Shown: positions 33,229-43,078, counted from the first letter of the stretch. The stretch: DNA of 64,000 nucleotides from Aliirhizobium wenxiniae (GCF_014201355.1 NZ_JACHEG010000002.1:372001-436000); one strand, 5' to 3'. A program made the numbers and translations. Notes: a model not told the origin generated them from the sequence alone.

Positions 33229-35565
33229 ATGGACATGATATTCGCATTTCTCCGCACCACATTCGCCGCCATCGTCGTGACGATCGCCCTTGGCGGTTCT
33301 GCCATCGCGGATGACACGCCGCTCAAGATCATCGTCCATCCCGGCCAGAGCGAGGCCGATGTCGAGCAAATCCTCGATTTCGCGGCACGAAGCGGCAGGC
33401 CTGTGGCGATCGAGGTCGGACAGGCGACAACGGTTTCACCCGGGACCGGAACGACTGTGCCGGCAGCGACAGCAGGCAATGCCAGCACAACGTCGGCGAC
33501 ATCCACGCAAATCACATCCACCCAAGCTAAATCCCAGGCACCCGCATCTTCGCCACCACCGGCACCTGCAGCAGCCGCACCCTCGCCTGCCCCTATGACA
33601 CCGACGCCCGAAATGATGGCGACAGACATGGGCATGGCGAAGTGGAGCCAGTTTTCCGCTGCCTTCATGCGCGGCGCGACGACAGCTCTCTCCGGCGTCG
33701 GCAGCCTGCCCACGGCGATGGTGATGGCAGACGAAAAGCTGACCGAGGAAGGCAGCAGCCATGGCCGGGTCCTGTTTCTTGCGCTCTCGACGATCGCAGC
33801 CGCGGCCGCCGCGACACTCATTCTGCGGCGTCTGATCGCGGCTGCATTCACGCGGGAAGTGCCGCAGGGTGGGCGAATGACCGGGATTATCGGTCAAAGC
33901 CTCAGGCGAATGATCGGAGATCTCGCCTCGGTGGCGTTTTTCCTCGTGGCCACGCGTTTTGTGTTTGATCTGCTCGGACCGCAAGGGGAAGCCACGACCC
34001 GCATGGTGAGAAGTATCTTGACGGCCACCATCGTGGCGTCGCTCTATGTCTCGCTTGCGCGGCTTTTGTTCAAGAGAAACTACCGCGGGCGCAGTCTGGT
34101 GCCGATCAACCGGCCGGAATGGCATTTCCGAATTCTGGTGACCTACGGCCTGATCAGCGCGGCGATTGCCGAAATGGCAAGGCTTGCAGGCGCTATCGGG
34201 ATAGACAGCCTGATTATCGACGGCTGGTTCCTGACCGGCAATACGCTGCTGACACTGTTGAAGCTCTACTGGTTCATCGGTGGGCGCAACGATATTCGCG
34301 ACGCCTTCATCAGCGACAATCCCGGCATCGTACGTCGGGTGGCCGGAAATCTTCTGCCGGAATTTTACGTCGTGACGGCGCTGGCGCTGTGGTTGATCTG
34401 TGTTCTGTTTGCCGGAACGCCGAACAGCGCCCGCTGGATCTTCGCCGCCGGCACGACCCAGATGGCCCTGCTGGCGCTTCCGATCCTTGCGCTCGGCGCG
34501 CATGCGCTGGTCGACGACTTCACCCGGCATCATGAGCGGGTTCACGGCGCGGGCCTGGCTTCCTCGCTTCTGGCCAGCCTCAGGGTGATCTGTGCCGGGG
34601 CGGTGTGGATAGGCGGCCTGCATCTGATCACCGCCATATGGTCACCCTTCATGGGCGGACAGGCAGCGGACGCGACGAGCTGGATCCTCTGGCTAGAAAG
34701 GCTGAGCTTTGCGGTCGTGGCAAGCTGGGCGGTGGCGAGTTTCATCTGGCACTATTCGGAAGCGCTTGCCCCTTCGCCGGCCATCATGCTGCCGGGCCAT
34801 GAGGACCAGAACGAGAAACGCCAGACCAGCAGGCTCTCGACGGCGATGCCCGTCGTGCGCAATCTGGCGCTCGGTGCGGTGCTTGCCGTCGGCGCGCTGG
34901 TCATATTGAGCGCTCTCGGGGTGAATGTGGCGCCGCTTCTTGCAGGCTTCGGTGTGCTGGGCCTGGCGCTCTCCTTCGGCTCGCAGGCGCTGGTGAAGGA
35001 TATCGTGTCAGGCATCTTCTTCATCGCAGAGGACGCATTCCGCATCGGGGAGTATATCAGCACCGGCAGCCAGCAAGGCACGGTGGAGCAGATCGCCATC
35101 CGTTCAGTCAGGCTTCGCCATCATAACGGGCCGATCCATACGGTGCCCTTCGGCCAGATCAGTTCGGTCAGCAATTACAGCCGTGACTGGGGCACGATCA
35201 AATTCCAGCTGAAATTCGAGCGGGAGAGCGATCCCGAACTGATCCGCAAGACGGCCAAGAAGGTCGGCATCGCCATGCTGGACGATCCGGAATTCGGGGC
35301 CGATTTCCTGGTCCCCCTGAAGATGCAGGGCATTCAGGACATTACCGAAACATCGATCGTAGTGCGCTTCAAGTTCACCTCGCTGCCGGGCAATCCGAGC
35401 ATCATCAAGCGCGAGGCGATCAAGCGGCTGATTTCCGCCTGCAAGGCTGCGGGGCTGGAATTTGCATCCAATGCCGTCACGGTGAAATCACGCGGTGAGA
35501 TGCATGACGATGCAGCTGCAGCGACGATGCTTCAGCCGCTGGCACCGGTCGCATCGTCTGCATGA
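33229..35565 (+). CDS. Large MscS-family mechanosensitive channel
   Basis: A 778-residue MscS-type channel that releases solutes under osmotic downshock. It begins with a signal peptide (M-D-M-I-F-A-F to A-I-A-D), then a Thr/Pro/Ala-rich periplasmic stretch (about 50-130), several extra transmembrane helices, and the pore helix plus conserved block L-G-V-N-V-A-P-L-L-A-G-F-G-V-L-G-L-A-L-S-F-G-S-Q near 570. The beta-domain and cytosolic cage follow. The ATG at 33229 has GAGGA 8 bases before it; a second ATG two codons later is equally possible. Convergent with the lipid kinase gene, 6 bases apart. Confidence 0.93.
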   Translation: MDMIFAFLRTTFAAIVVTIALGGSAIADDTPLKIIVHPGQSEADVEQILDFAARSGRPVAIEVGQATTVSPGTGTTVPAATAGNASTTSATSTQITSTQAKSQAPASSPPPAPAAAAPSPAPMTPTPEMMATDMGMAKWSQFSAAFMRGATTALSGVGSLPTAMVMADEKLTEEGSSHGRVLFLALSTIAAAAAATLILRRLIAAAFTREVPQGGRMTGIIGQSLRRMIGDLASVAFFLVATRFVFDLLGPQGEATTRMVRSILTATIVASLYVSLARLLFKRNYRGRSLVPINRPEWHFRILVTYGLISAAIAEMARLAGAIGIDSLIIDGWFLTGNTLLTLLKLYWFIGGRNDIRDAFISDNPGIVRRVAGNLLPEFYVVTALALWLICVLFAGTPNSARWIFAAGTTQMALLALPILALGAHALVDDFTRHHERVHGAGLASSLLASLRVICAGAVWIGGLHLITAIWSPFMGGQAADATSWILWLERLSFAVVASWAVASFIWHYSEALAPSPAIMLPGHEDQNEKRQTSRLSTAMPVVRNLALGAVLAVGALVILSALGVNVAPLLAGFGVLGLALSFGSQALVKDIVSGIFFIAEDAFRIGEYISTGSQQGTVEQIAIRSVRLRHHNGPIHTVPFGQISSVSNYSRDWGTIKFQLKFERESDPELIRKTAKKVGIAMLDDPEFGADFLVPLKMQGIQDITETSIVVRFKFTSLPGNPSIIKREAIKRLISACKAAGLEFASNAVTVKSRGEMHDDAAAATMLQPLAPVASSA

Positions 35566-35571
35566 GGCCTA

Positions 35572-36510
35572 TCAGATGCCGCTGCCCTGCTGTTCGGTGA
35601 TCTCCTTTTGCGGGATCTGGTCGACAAGAACCTTCAATTCGCCGGCATGGATCTTCAGCAGGATGTCGCGATCCATCGGCAGGAGTTCGCCGTCGATGAC
35701 GCAGCGGACATCGTTGCGGTGGCGGGGGAAATGCAGTTCCAGCTCGGTCACGGTCATCGCCGTCACCGCCTCGTTATCCTTCAGACGTCCACGCAGGATA
35801 TCGAGCGTGAGTTTTGCGACGCCGGCAGGTGTCAACGGATCGGCAATGTAGAAGCCGAGATGGCCGCGCGTGACATCGTCGGCATACATCAGCGCATCAC
35901 TGCCGAATTCGTTGTTCGACACCGAGATCGCCGAAACGCGGCGGACACCTGTCTTGCCCTCGGCGTTGAACTCGACCTCGAATTCCGGCGGATTGAGCAT
36001 GACGCCGATCGCGGCGCGGGTGCTGGCGCGGATTTTGCCAAGGCGAGAGGCATAGCTCATCGAGTTCCGATAGCGCACCATGCGGGCATGCAGGCCGGCG
36101 GAGAACTGATGGACGAAGCTGCGGCCATTGGCGCTGGCGATGTCGACATCGCGGACATGCGAATGGGAAAGCGTGTCGATCGCATCCCAGATATCCAGCG
36201 GGATTTTCAGCGAACGAGCAAATAGGTTCATCGTGCCGGCGGGAACGATGCCGAGCGCGATTCCGCTTTTCCAGGCAATCGAGGAGGCGGCCGAAATCGT
36301 ACCATCGCCACCGCCGGCGATCAGGCCATCAACGCCGTTCATGGCGGCGGCCCTCTCCATCGTCTCGACAACCTTGTCGCCGGACACGACGTGGCACTCG
36401 ATCTCATGTCCCGCCCCTTCGAACGCTCTCAGCGCATGGGCGCAATAGGCGTCCATGTCGGTGGTTCGAAAGGTGCCGCCATCGCGGTTGAAGACTGCAT
36501 AGAGATTCAT
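35572..36510 (-). CDS. Diacylglycerol kinase-like lipid kinase
   Basis: A 312-residue protein of the DAGK catalytic family (DgkB/YegS type) that phosphorylates a diacylglycerol or sphingoid-type lipid. The nucleotide site reads G-L-I-A-G-G-G-D-G-T-I-S near residue 66, followed by G-I-V-P-A-G-T-M-N-L-F-A-R-S-L. The second domain has S-N-N-E-F-G and the late I-D-G-E-L-L-P block. No membrane segment, so it acts at the inner face. In rhizobia such kinases can feed back diacylglycerol formed during glucan modification; the link here is inference. Confidence 0.92.
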   Translation of the reverse strand: MNLYAVFNRDGGTFRTTDMDAYCAHALRAFEGAGHEIECHVVSGDKVVETMERAAAMNGVDGLIAGGGDGTISAASSIAWKSGIALGIVPAGTMNLFARSLKIPLDIWDAIDTLSHSHVRDVDIASANGRSFVHQFSAGLHARMVRYRNSMSYASRLGKIRASTRAAIGVMLNPPEFEVEFNAEGKTGVRRVSAISVSNNEFGSDALMYADDVTRGHLGFYIADPLTPAGVAKLTLDILRGRLKDNEAVTAMTVTELELHFPRHRNDVRCVIDGELLPMDRDILLKIHAGELKVLVDQIPQKEITEQQGSGI

Positions 36511-36774
36511 GAAATATCCGGTTTGAAATTCGGGCGGCGAGACAACGGGTGGATCACGAAATGGTTGCGGGACGCGGTCTTATCAAGAGCGTCGCTTTGA
36601 CAGATGAGCAGAAGATATGCCGAACGCCTATGAAAATTTGACGAAATACAATGTTCATCTACCGCACTGCACAATGACGTGGTAGGCTGATAGCAGCGGT
36701 CGGATTTGCGACCGCAACGGCCAATCGGGCGGGACGGTTCCTGCCTGTCCCATTCTTCAAGACGATCCGACATC

Positions 36775-37998
36775 ATGACCGACAGCGTACATTCCATGGA
36801 TGCCGCACGCGCTTCATCCAGCCATCAGACCCTATCTCCCCTCGCCGTCCTGCTGATCACCTTCGCGCTCGCGGTGGGTGGCTTCGGTATCGGTACCGGT
36901 GAATTCGTCATCATGGGGCTGTTGCCGGACGTGGCGAAGACCTTCGAGGTCAGCATCCCTATGGCAGGCTATGTCATCAGCGCCTATGCGCTGGGCGTCG
37001 TCGTCGGTGCGCCGATCATCGCGGTGCTTTCGGCACGGGTGCCGCGCCGCACGCTGCTGCTCTGGCTGATGGGCGTATTTGCGGCGGGCAACATCCTGTC
37101 TGCCATGGCGCCAGACTTCTGGAGCTTCACTTTCCTGCGCTTCCTGACCGGCTTGCCACACGGCGCCTATTTCGGCGTCGCATCGCTGGTGGCAGCGTCG
37201 ATGGTGCCGCCGAACAAGCGCGCACGCGCCGTCGGCCGGGTCATGCTGGGCCTGACCATCGCGACACTTTTAGGCACGCCGCTTGCGACGTTCATGGGCC
37301 AGCTTCTTTCCTGGCGCGCCGCTTTCTATCTGGTCGGAGGCATCGGCGCCCTGACGGTCGCGCTGGTCTGGTATTTCAAGCCGAAAGATAAGGTGCAGGA
37401 AGGTGCGAGCATCCTGCGCGAACTCAGCGCATTCGCCAAACCGCAGGTGTGGCTGACGCTCGGTATCGCAGCCGTCGGCTTCGGCGGCATGTTCTCGGTG
37501 TTCAGCTACATTGCCTCGACGACGACCGAGACGGCCGGCCTGCCGGCGAGCATGGTTGCAGTAGTGCTGGCGCTGTTCGGCATCGGCATGAATGTCGGCA
37601 ATATCGTCGGATCGCGGCTCGCCGATATCTCGCTGAAGGGTACGATCGGCGGTTCAATGGTGTTCTACATCATCGTGATGCTGGTCTTCGCCAATTTCGC
37701 GCAATACCCGATCGTGCTCTATGTCACCGTCTTCCTCGTCGGCTGCGGTTTTGCACCGGCACCTGCACTGCAGACACGCCTTATGGATGTTGCGGCCGAT
37801 GCGCAGACGCTCGCCGCCGCCTCCAACCACTCGGCCTTTAATATCGCCAATGCACTCGGTGCAGCCCTCGGCGGTCTGGTGATCTCCTGGGGCTGGGGTT
37901 TTGCGGCAACCGGTTATGTCGGCGTATTGTTTTCGCTGCTCGGGCTTGGCGTATTTTCCGTTTCGATCTGGCTTGAGCGCAAGACCGGCCACGCCTGA
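36775..37998 (+). CDS. MFS efflux transporter, DHA1 (AraJ-like)
   Basis: A 407-residue, 12-helix major facilitator of the drug/sugar efflux DHA1 group. Motifs include G-T-G-E-F-V-I-M-G-L-L-P-D-V-A near the first helix, Y-A-L-G-V-V-V-G-A-P with R-V-P-R-R in loop 2-3, R-F-L-T-G-L-P-H-G-A-Y-F-G-V in helix 4 and L-G-T-P-L-A-T in helix 5. This pattern is that of AraJ/YdhP-type permeases. Start ATG at 36775 was chosen over an ORF start 23 codons earlier because the first 15 residues form a normal hydrophilic tail. Transported molecule unknown. Confidence 0.93.
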   Translation: MTDSVHSMDAARASSSHQTLSPLAVLLITFALAVGGFGIGTGEFVIMGLLPDVAKTFEVSIPMAGYVISAYALGVVVGAPIIAVLSARVPRRTLLLWLMGVFAAGNILSAMAPDFWSFTFLRFLTGLPHGAYFGVASLVAASMVPPNKRARAVGRVMLGLTIATLLGTPLATFMGQLLSWRAAFYLVGGIGALTVALVWYFKPKDKVQEGASILRELSAFAKPQVWLTLGIAAVGFGGMFSVFSYIASTTTETAGLPASMVAVVLALFGIGMNVGNIVGSRLADISLKGTIGGSMVFYIIVMLVFANFAQYPIVLYVTVFLVGCGFAPAPALQTRLMDVAADAQTLAAASNHSAFNIANALGAALGGLVISWGWGFAATGYVGVLFSLLGLGVFSVSIWLERKTGHA

Positions 37999-38110
37999 GA
38001 TCTTCCTTCCCAGGATTTGACTGGGCCGTACCGTGTGCGGCCCATCGCTCCTTGCGCCACGCCCAAGTCCGCGCCATCTCTAGTCCTCGATACAGCAAGG
38101 GAGATGATCG

Positions 38111-39127
38111 ATGCGCGCCGTGGGTTTCAACCAGAACCAGCCGATTTCATCCGAAACAGCACTGGTCGACATCGACCTGCCGATGCCGGAGGCCAAAGGG
38201 CGTGACCTGCTGGTCGAGATCAGGGCGATTTCGGTCAATCCCGTCGATACGAAGACCCGCAAAAATGCCGTTCTCGAACCCGGCCAGTACAAGGTTCTGG
38301 GCTATGACGCGGCCGGTGTAGTCAAGGCGGTCGGCCCGGATGTCAAACTCTTCAAGCCGGGCGACGAGGTCTATTACGCCGGCGCGATCAATCGCCAGGG
38401 CACCAATGCCGAATTCCATCTGGTCGACGAACGGATCGTCGGGCCTAAGCCGAAGACGCTGAGCTTCGAACAGGCCGCCGCACTGCCGCTGACCGCGATT
38501 ACCGCCTATGAGACGTTGTTTCATCGGATGCGGGTTCAGGACAAGGTGGCGAGCGCGTGGAACGCCGTCCTTCTGATCGGCGGCGCAGGCGGTGTCGGCT
38601 CGATCGCCATCCAGCTTCTGCGCGAGCTTTCAGACGTCACCGTGATCGCCACCGGCTCACGGCCCGAGACGCAGGACTGGATCAGGCAGCTCGGCGCGCA
38701 TCATGTCCTCGACCATTCAAAGCCGCTTGCCCGACAGATCGCAGAACTGGCGATCGGTGCACCAGCCTTCGTCTTTTCGATCACCGAGACATCGCAGCAT
38801 ATCGGCGACATTATCGAACTCATCGCGCCGCAGGGCCGTCTTGGCCTCATCGACGATCCGAAGGAGCCGGTCGACGTGCGCCAGTTCAAGCGCAAGGCAC
38901 TGTCGATCCATTGGGAAACGATGTTTGCCCGGCCAGTTTTCCAGACGGCGGACATGATCGAGCAGCACAAGCTTTTGAGCCAAGTGGCGGAACTGGTCGA
39001 TGCCGGGAAGATCAGGACGACGCTGTCCGACGTCCTCGGTCCGATCAATGCGGCCAACCTCAAGGCGGCACATGCCCTAATCGAAAGCGGCAAGACCCGC
39101 GGCAAGCTGGTTCTCTCGGGCTTCTGA
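38111..39127 (+). CDS. Quinone-oxidoreductase-like MDR dehydrogenase
   Basis: A 338-residue medium-chain dehydrogenase/reductase of the zinc-independent quinone oxidoreductase type. It has V-N-P-V-D-T-K near residue 39, G-Y-D-A-A-G-V-V near 65, the NADPH fold L-I-G-G-A-G-G-V-G-S-I-A and P-L-T-A-I-T-A-Y-E. The structural and catalytic zinc Cys residues of alcohol dehydrogenases are absent, although databases often label this group zinc-binding. Expected role: NADPH-dependent reduction of quinones or enones. GGGAG lies 8-12 bases before the ATG. The gene precedes the broken DoxX gene on the same strand, 90 bases apart. Confidence 0.9.
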   Translation: MRAVGFNQNQPISSETALVDIDLPMPEAKGRDLLVEIRAISVNPVDTKTRKNAVLEPGQYKVLGYDAAGVVKAVGPDVKLFKPGDEVYYAGAINRQGTNAEFHLVDERIVGPKPKTLSFEQAAALPLTAITAYETLFHRMRVQDKVASAWNAVLLIGGAGGVGSIAIQLLRELSDVTVIATGSRPETQDWIRQLGAHHVLDHSKPLARQIAELAIGAPAFVFSITETSQHIGDIIELIAPQGRLGLIDDPKEPVDVRQFKRKALSIHWETMFARPVFQTADMIEQHKLLSQVAELVDAGKIRTTLSDVLGPINAANLKAAHALIESGKTRGKLVLSGF

Positions 39128-39217
39128 CGACAAAGCCGGCCTGCATCGGCGGCGGCGTATACTTACCAAAACGCAAATTTCTCGCTATGATTGTCCCCTT
39201 GAGCCTAGGGGGATATC

Positions 39218-39643
39218 ATGGCTACGTCACAGACATCATCATATGGCAATCCCAACCCGATCAGCGCGCTGACAAGCTCCACCTGGTTCGGTTATCTGGC
39301 GCGCACCGTCCTGACCTTCATGTTCTGGGCGAGCGGGCTTTCCAAGCTGATCGATTTCAATGCCGGGGTCGCCGAGATGGCGCATTTCGGGCTGGAACCG
39401 GCCGTCGCCTTCAATATCGCGACGATCATCACTTAGCTCGGCGGCTCGATCCTGATCATCCTCAATCGTTGGACATGGCTTGGTGCGGGGGCGCTGGCCG
39501 TCTTCACCGCGCTGACGATCCCGCTGGTTCACCACTTCTGGACCATGGAAGAGCCGTTCAAGACGATCGAATTCTATGTGGTGATGGAACATATCACGGT
39601 GATCGGCGCGCTGATGGTGGTCGCCTGGAAAGCCCGGACCTGA
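39218..39643 (+). pseudogene. DoxX family membrane protein interrupted by TAG
   Basis: A DoxX-family gene of 142 codons split by an in-frame TAG at 39434-39436, after N-I-A-T-I-I-T. The downstream half (L-G-G-S-I-L-I-I-L to V-V-A-W-K-A-R-T) continues in the same frame with the expected two transmembrane segments and stops at 39641-39643. Families of this type usually have Q-L-G-G here, so a single CAG-to-TAG change explains the break. Everything else, including the first helix F-W-A-S-G-L-S-K-L, is intact. It is either a recent nonsense mutation or a sequencing error. Confidence 0.85.
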
Positions 39644-39647
39644 AATG

Positions 39648-39678
39648 CAAAAGCCCGCCGCGATCACTGCGACGGGCT
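39648..39678 (-). terminator. Terminator of the L,D-transpeptidase gene
   Basis: On the minus strand AGCCCGtCGC and GCGgCGGGCT form a 10-base stem with one mismatch, followed by TTTTGC. It lies 25 bases beyond the transpeptidase stop. Confidence 0.75.
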
Positions 39679-39702
39679 GCCAGAAGTCAGAGTGTCCGAG
39701 GC

Positions 39703-40314
39703 TTAGGCCTGGATGACGACAACCTTGGCGCCGACCTGAACGCGGTTGTAAAGGTCGATCACGTCGTGGTTCATCATGCGGATGCAGCCGCTCGACATGG
39801 CGTGGCCGATCGATTCCGGCTGGTTGGTGCCGTGCAGGCGGAACATCGTATCGTTACCGTTGCGGTAGAGATACATGGCGCGGGCGCCGAGCGGGTTGTT
39901 CGGGCCGCCCGGGAGGCCACCGGCGAGCTTGCGGTAACGCTCCTCGCGGCGCTGCATGTTGGGGGTCGGGGTCCAGGACGGCCATTCGGCCTTGCGGCCG
40001 ACATAGGCATTGCCGGAAAGAGCCATGCCGGCGCGACCAACGCCGACGCCGTAACGGATCGCCTGACCGCCGCCTAGGACGTAATAGGCACGCTTGGCCG
40101 GGGTGTCGACCACGACGGTACCAGGTGCATAATTGCCGGAGAAGGCGACCTGCTGGCGGCGCAGTTCCGGTTTGATCTTGTCGATCGGTACGCGGTGAAG
40201 GGGGAACTCTTCTTCCGGCAGGGCAGCGTAATTGTGCTGCTCGTTATAGGTCGAAGCGCAACCGGCCAGCAAAAGAGGCAAGCCAGCCAGAAGGCCGCGG
40301 CGTGAAATCGGCAT
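39703..40314 (-). CDS. L,D-transpeptidase lipoprotein (YkuD domain)
   Basis: A 203-residue cell-wall enzyme that makes 3-3 peptide cross-links or attaches proteins to peptidoglycan. The N-terminus M-P-I-S-R-R-G-L-L-A-G-L-P-L-L-L-A-G-C-A-S has a lipobox with Cys19 and also two Arg, so it is a lipoprotein perhaps exported by Tat. The YkuD domain ends with H-G-T-N-Q-P-E-S-I-G-H-A-M-S-S-G-C-I-R-M, which contains the catalytic His, Ser-Gly-Cys and Arg. Rhizobia rely on such enzymes for polar wall growth. Start ATG at 40312-40314. Confidence 0.94.
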   Translation of the reverse strand: MPISRRGLLAGLPLLLAGCASTYNEQHNYAALPEEEFPLHRVPIDKIKPELRRQQVAFSGNYAPGTVVVDTPAKRAYYVLGGGQAIRYGVGVGRAGMALSGNAYVGRKAEWPSWTPTPNMQRREERYRKLAGGLPGGPNNPLGARAMYLYRNGNDTMFRLHGTNQPESIGHAMSSGCIRMMNHDVIDLYNRVQVGAKVVVIQA

Positions 40315-40425
40315 GATCGTGTCCTTGATGCGTCGAAAAGATGACGCAAGCTAAGGACGTTATGGTTAATGCTTCGCTAATGACGTGTGTCGCCGAAGCC
40401 TCGGCTGGTAACAATCGTGTTGATG

Positions 40426-41169
40426 TCACTCGTCTTCGCAGGGCCATGAGGGCGGCGTCTTTAATCCCTCCGGCAGCTGCGTCCTGTCGTCTCCGCAAGC
40501 CAGCGCGATCTGGTCCTGTTCGAGGCCTGTCGCCTTCGACAGGTCAACCCCTTCGATGCGGGTCAGGAAAAGGAAAGCATTGGTGAAATCGACCGGCCCG
40601 CTCATATCGACATTATGGAAGGTCGCGCGGGAGAGATTGACCAGCGCGAAGCGGGTGTTCGCCAGCTTTGCCTTGTAGAAGATCGCCCGCCCAAGCTCGG
40701 CCTTGGTGAAGTCGACATTGGTCAGGTCCGCGTCGGAAAAATTCGACCGCTGCATTTCGGCCGAAACGAAACTCGCGCCGGAAGCAGAAATGCCAGAAAG
40801 ATTGCTGCGGTAACCTTCCGCGCGCTCGAAACTCGCACTTGTCGCATCGGAACCGGCAAGTGAGGCACGCACCAGCATGGCCTTGCTGAAATTAGATTTC
40901 TTGAGGTTGGTGCGGCTGAGATCGGTCATGCTAAAATCAACGCCGGAGAGATTGGCTCCCTCAAAATTGCTGTTGTCCAGCATAAGCAGCCGCTTCTTGC
41001 AGTTGCTCCAGTCAACACCGGGCGTCGGATAGGCACGGCAATCGACCGCCGCCGCTTCACCCGCAACGAAGAACGCCGGCATGATCGCGATCGCGGCGAA
41101 GAAAAAAACACGCCTGATGGCCCCGATGACGGAGGCGACGCCGAAGACGATATCTCTGTTGCTCATCAC
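40426..41169 (-). CDS. Exported pentapeptide-repeat protein
   Basis: A 247-residue protein with a signal segment (about 18-42, ending G-E-A-A-A-V-D) and roughly 25 pentapeptide-type repeats of the A(D/N)LxX form (N-F-E-G-A-N-L-S-G-V-D-F-S, D-L-S-R-T-N-L-K-K-S-N-F). These build a right-handed four-sided beta-helix. A C-terminal module with Q-I-A-L-A-C-G-D-D-R-T-Q-L-P-E-G-L follows, typical of exported rhizobial repeat proteins. Two Cys pairs may stabilise the ends. Not a Qnr-like gyrase protector, because it is exported. Function unknown. Confidence 0.88.
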   Translation of the reverse strand: MMSNRDIVFGVASVIGAIRRVFFFAAIAIMPAFFVAGEAAAVDCRAYPTPGVDWSNCKKRLLMLDNSNFEGANLSGVDFSMTDLSRTNLKKSNFSKAMLVRASLAGSDATSASFERAEGYRSNLSGISASGASFVSAEMQRSNFSDADLTNVDFTKAELGRAIFYKAKLANTRFALVNLSRATFHNVDMSGPVDFTNAFLFLTRIEGVDLSKATGLEQDQIALACGDDRTQLPEGLKTPPSWPCEDE

Positions 41170-41413
41170 ATGCTGACCTGTTGGCGCGAAAGAAGCCGAT
41201 TTTCCTATCCTGAACCATACCTATTCTTCTTTCACGCGACACGAAAGAGATAGGCGATCAGCCAGATGTGATCAGATATAAGAATGAACTCAGCGTTACC
41301 AAGGTCTTTTCATCCCCGGATAATAACCGGCAGATGAAACTGACAAACGGCAACTTAAGAGTTGCCATTCATCATCGATGTTGCACGAGGCATTCTCGCA
41401 ACCGGACCGAAGA

Positions 41414-43078
41414 TCACATGTTCGGATAGACCGGTCCCTCGCCTCCCTGGGGCGGTACCCAGTTGATGTTCTGGTTGGGGTCCTTGATATCGCAGGTCTT
41501 GCAGTGGACGCAGTTCTGGGCGTTGATCACGTAGACCTCTTCCCCATTCTGCTCGCGCCATTCGTAGACCCCGGCCGGACAGTAGCGGGCAGAGGGACCG
41601 GCATAGACGTCGTGCTCGGAGCGCTTCTGCAGATCCATATCCTTGACCTTGAGATGGACCGGCTGGTCTTCCTCGTGATTGGTGTTGGACAGGAAGACGG
41701 AAGACAGTCGGTCGAAGGTCAGAACACCATCCGGCTTCGGATAGTCGATCTTCCTGTGCTTCGCCGCCGGCTCGAGCGACTGGGCATCGGTCTTGCCGTG
41801 TTTCAGCGTGCCGAACAGCGAGAAACCGAACAGCTGGTTGGTCCACATGTCCAGACCGCCGAGCGGAATGCCGATCAGCGTGCCGAATTTCGACCACAGC
41901 GGTTTGACGTTGCGGACGCGCTTCAAATCCTTGCCGATCGGGCCTGAACGCCATTCGTTTTCGATCTCGACCGGCTCGTCATTGGCGCGGCCGTCGGCAA
42001 TTGCAGCCGCGATCTTGTCAGCGGCGAGAATGCCGGAGAGCACGGCGTTATGCGAGCCCTTGATGCGCGGCACGTTGACGAAGCCTGCCGAGCAACCGAT
42101 CAGCGCGCCACCGGGGAAGGAGAGCTTCGGCACCGACTGGTAACCGCCCTCGGTTATTGCCCGAGCGCCATAGGAAATGCGCTTGGCGCCTTCGAAAGTC
42201 GGCGCGATTGCCGGATGGGTCTTGAACCGCTGGAATTCCTCGAAGGGGAAGAGATAGGGGTTCTTGTAGTTCAGGTGCAGGACGAAGCCGACAGCAACGA
42301 GATTGTCTTCCAGGTGATAGAGGAAGGAACCGCCACCGGTCTTCATGTCGAGCGGCCAGCCAAAGGAATGCTGGACGAGACCCTGTTTGTGGTTCTGCGG
42401 CTTTACCTCCCACAGTTCCTTGATGCCGATGCCGAATTTCTGGACATCGCGATCCTTTTGCAGATCGAACTTCTCGATCAGCTGCTTGGCGAGCGAACCA
42501 CGTACGCCCTCCCCGATCAGGGTGTATTTGCCGAGCAGCGCCATGCCGCGGGTATAGTTCGGGCCTGGCTCGCCATTCTTCTCGATGCCCATGTCGCCGG
42601 TGGCGACGCCGATCACATTGCCTGCATCGTCATAAAGCACCTCGCTTGCGGCAAAGCCCGGATAGATCTCGACACCGAGTTCCTCCGCCTTGGTCGCAAG
42701 CCACCGACAGACATTGCCGAGCGAGACGATATACTTACCGTGGTTGTTCATCAGCGGCGGCATGGCGAAGTTGGGCAGTCGGACGGAGCCTGCTGGCCCT
42801 AAGAACAGGAACTGGTCGTCGGTGACCTTGGTCTTGAACGGATGCCCCTCCTCGTCCTGCCAACCCGGCAGGAGCGCGTCGATGCCGACCGGATCGACCA
42901 CCGCGCCGGAGAGAATATGGGCGCCGACTTCCGCGCCCTTTTCCAGCACCACGACGGTAAGATCAGGATTGATCTGCTTCAGCCGGATTGCAGCGGACAG
43001 GCCGGCCGGGCCGGCACCGACGATCACGACGTCGAATTCCATCATCTCCCGTTCGGGAAGTTCCATCTCTTCGCTCAT
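41414..43078 (-). CDS. Electron transfer flavoprotein-ubiquinone oxidoreductase
   Basis: ETF-QO (554 residues) takes electrons from reduced ETF, produced by acyl-CoA and amine dehydrogenases, and passes them to ubiquinone. The N-terminal FAD motif V-V-I-V-G-A-G-P-A-G-L-S-A-A is followed by G-A-H-I-L-S-G-A-V-V-D-P, the quinone-site region, and near the C-terminus a 4Fe-4S cluster with Y-C-P-A-G-V-Y and C-V-H-C-K-T-C-D-I-K-D-P. The start MSEEMELPEREM at 43078 has GGAGG 8 bases upstream; the longer frame to 43132 is not needed. No ETF subunits are adjacent. Confidence 0.96.
   Translation of the reverse strand: MSEEMELPEREMMEFDVVIVGAGPAGLSAAIRLKQINPDLTVVVLEKGAEVGAHILSGAVVDPVGIDALLPGWQDEEGHPFKTKVTDDQFLFLGPAGSVRLPNFAMPPLMNNHGKYIVSLGNVCRWLATKAEELGVEIYPGFAASEVLYDDAGNVIGVATGDMGIEKNGEPGPNYTRGMALLGKYTLIGEGVRGSLAKQLIEKFDLQKDRDVQKFGIGIKELWEVKPQNHKQGLVQHSFGWPLDMKTGGGSFLYHLEDNLVAVGFVLHLNYKNPYLFPFEEFQRFKTHPAIAPTFEGAKRISYGARAITEGGYQSVPKLSFPGGALIGCSAGFVNVPRIKGSHNAVLSGILAADKIAAAIADGRANDEPVEIENEWRSGPIGKDLKRVRNVKPLWSKFGTLIGIPLGGLDMWTNQLFGFSLFGTLKHGKTDAQSLEPAAKHRKIDYPKPDGVLTFDRLSSVFLSNTNHEEDQPVHLKVKDMDLQKRSEHDVYAGPSARYCPAGVYEWREQNGEEVYVINAQNCVHCKTCDIKDPNQNINWVPPQGGEGPVYPNM

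Noticed and set aside
38557..40077. 506-codon plus-strand ORF crossing the dehydrogenase, DoxX and transpeptidase genes
   Set aside because: It overlaps three genes in other frames or strands, and its translation is Arg-rich and has no domain.
40426..41169. Pentapeptide protein as a Qnr-type quinolone resistance factor
   Set aside because: It has an export signal and a Cys-containing C-terminal module, whereas gyrase-protecting repeat proteins are cytosolic.
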